Origin: WHTB01 sp050699035
GTDB taxonomy: Bacteria > Actinomycetota > Actinomycetes > Propionibacteriales > Nocardioidaceae
DNA: 6,283 bases
NCBI GenBank assembly: GCA_050699035.1
Contig: JBOHDE010000224.1
Location: 1 to 6,283 of the forward strand
Reading direction: 5' to 3'
Under the pieces are notes generated by a model that was given only the letters and a program-made list of their open reading frames with translations, searched no databases and was not told where the DNA came from. The position numbers and the translations under genes are program-made. Below, in pieces: positions 5,640-6,283 of this stretch. The first letter of the stretch is position 1, and every line of letters starts with the position of its first letter.

Positions 5640-6283
5640 TCAGGCCGCGAGGTCGGGGTCGGCGACCTGGCGGAGGCGGGCGATCGCCTCGCGCTCGATC
5701 TGCCGGATCCGCTCGGCCGAGATGCCGTGCCTGGCCGCGATGTCGGCCAGCTTCTGTTGCCGGCCGTCGACCAGCCCGTAGCGCGAACGCACCACATCGG
5801 CAGCCCGGTCGTCGAGCACCTTGATCAGTGACTCGAGACGCTCGCGCGCCTCGACGCTGAGCACCGTGCTGTCGGGTCCGGGGGTGGTCTCGCGGGCGAC
5901 CAGGTCGCCGAGCGACGTGTCGCCGTCCTCGTCCACCGGGGTGTCGAGGCTGACGTGGTCCCGGCCCCAACGGAGCAGGTCGAGCACCCGGTCGAGGTCC
6001 ATGTCGAGCTCGACGGCGATCTCGTCGGGCTCCGGGTCACGGCCGAGCTGACGCTCGAGCGTGCGCCGCGCCGAGCCGATCTGGTTGAGCTCCTCGACCA
6101 CGTGGACCGGGAGGCGCACCACCCTGGCCTGCTGGGCGATACCGCGGGTGATGGCCTGACGGACCCACCAGGTGGCGTACGTCGAGAACTTGAAACCCTT
6201 GGCGTAGTCGAACTTCTCGACCGCCCGGATCAGGCCGGTGTTGCCCTCCTGGACCAGGTCGAGCAGCGGCATCTGAGACCGGC
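5640..6283 (-). CDS. Sigma-70 family RNA polymerase sigma factor (SigA/SigB/HrdB-like), 5' end outside window
   Basis: The frame is open to the right edge and 213 residues are visible up to TGA at 5642-5640. The ATG at 6272 is internal, because it lies in conserved region 2 with codons for R-S-Q before it. Numbered from that Met, region 2.2-2.4 is 4-50, with LDLVQEGNTGLIRAVEKFDY and FSTYATWWVRQAITR, which bind core polymerase, melt DNA and read the -10 element. Region 3 spans about 55-125 (RLPVHVVEELNQ, then SLDTPVDEDGDTSLGDLV). Region 4 is 146-204, with a -35-reading helix-turn-helix LADIAARHGISAERIRQIE (175-193). It has the full set of RpoD-type regions and is not an ECF factor. Region 4 differs from what I recall of the principal actinobacterial sigma (LDEIGQVYGVTRERIRQIE), and the tail after it is short. 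I therefore infer a group 2 (non-essential, SigB- or HrdA/C/D-like) factor. It converges on coaE. Confidence 0.93.
   Translation of the reverse strand, partial: RSQMPLLDLVQEGNTGLIRAVEKFDYAKGFKFSTYATWWVRQAITRGIAQQARVVRLPVHVVEELNQIGSARRTLERQLGRDPEPDEIAVELDMDLDRVLDLLRWGRDHVSLDTPVDEDGDTSLGDLVARETTPGPDSTVLSVEARERLESLIKVLDDRAADVVRSRYGLVDGRQQKLADIAARHGISAERIRQIEREAIARLRQVADPDLAA

Noticed and set aside
4739..5797. Minus-strand open frame of 352 codons across the uppP-coaE gap and coaE
   Set aside because: It is antisense to the clear coaE gene, crosses the palindromic repeats and the terminator, and has no recognisable domain.
6270..6272. ATG as the start of the sigma gene
   Set aside because: The frame stays open to the window edge, and this Met falls inside conserved region 2, so regions 1 and 2.1 must lie upstream.

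Overview
The window reads as a piece of chromosome from a high-GC Actinomycetota bacterium. Evidence is strong G/C preference at third codon positions, a group-2-like SigA/HrdB-family sigma factor, and probable leaderless (no Shine-Dalgarno) translation of coaE. The overall feel suggests the Propionibacteriales/Nocardioidaceae, but that is a guess from sequence style. I see no mobile element, CRISPR array, tRNA or rRNA.

Layout. Positions 1-3506 (minus strand) are the first 1168 codons of one long secreted protein that runs off the left edge. It has a signal peptide, a probable six-bladed beta-propeller, and then alternating PKD-like and DNRLRE/CBM96-like beta-sandwich domains in a tandem unit of 277-278 residues. 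A divergent intergenic region (3507-3632) carries several short inverted repeats, including a perfect 16-bp palindrome, and a possible 11-codon leader ORF. On the plus strand follow a small three-helix membrane protein (3633-3902), undecaprenyl-diphosphate phosphatase uppP (3972-4805) and dephospho-CoA kinase coaE (4988-5587). A strong bidirectional hairpin (5600-5625) separates coaE from a convergent sigma-70 family gene (5640-6283, minus), whose N-terminal part lies outside the window.

How the genes relate. UppP recycles the undecaprenyl lipid carrier for cell-wall synthesis, and CoaE makes the last step of coenzyme A synthesis. They are co-oriented housekeeping genes but are separated by a 182-bp gap. 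That gap holds a pair of large palindromic repeats 52 bp apart, so they may not form a simple operon. The secreted protein and the sigma factor are transcribed away from this pair, and nothing in the sequence ties them to it functionally.

Most noteworthy: uppP has no ATG, GTG or TTG that would give a full-length protein and seems to start at ATC. The twin palindromes between uppP and coaE are unexplained. I did not find a clearly new multi-gene system here.
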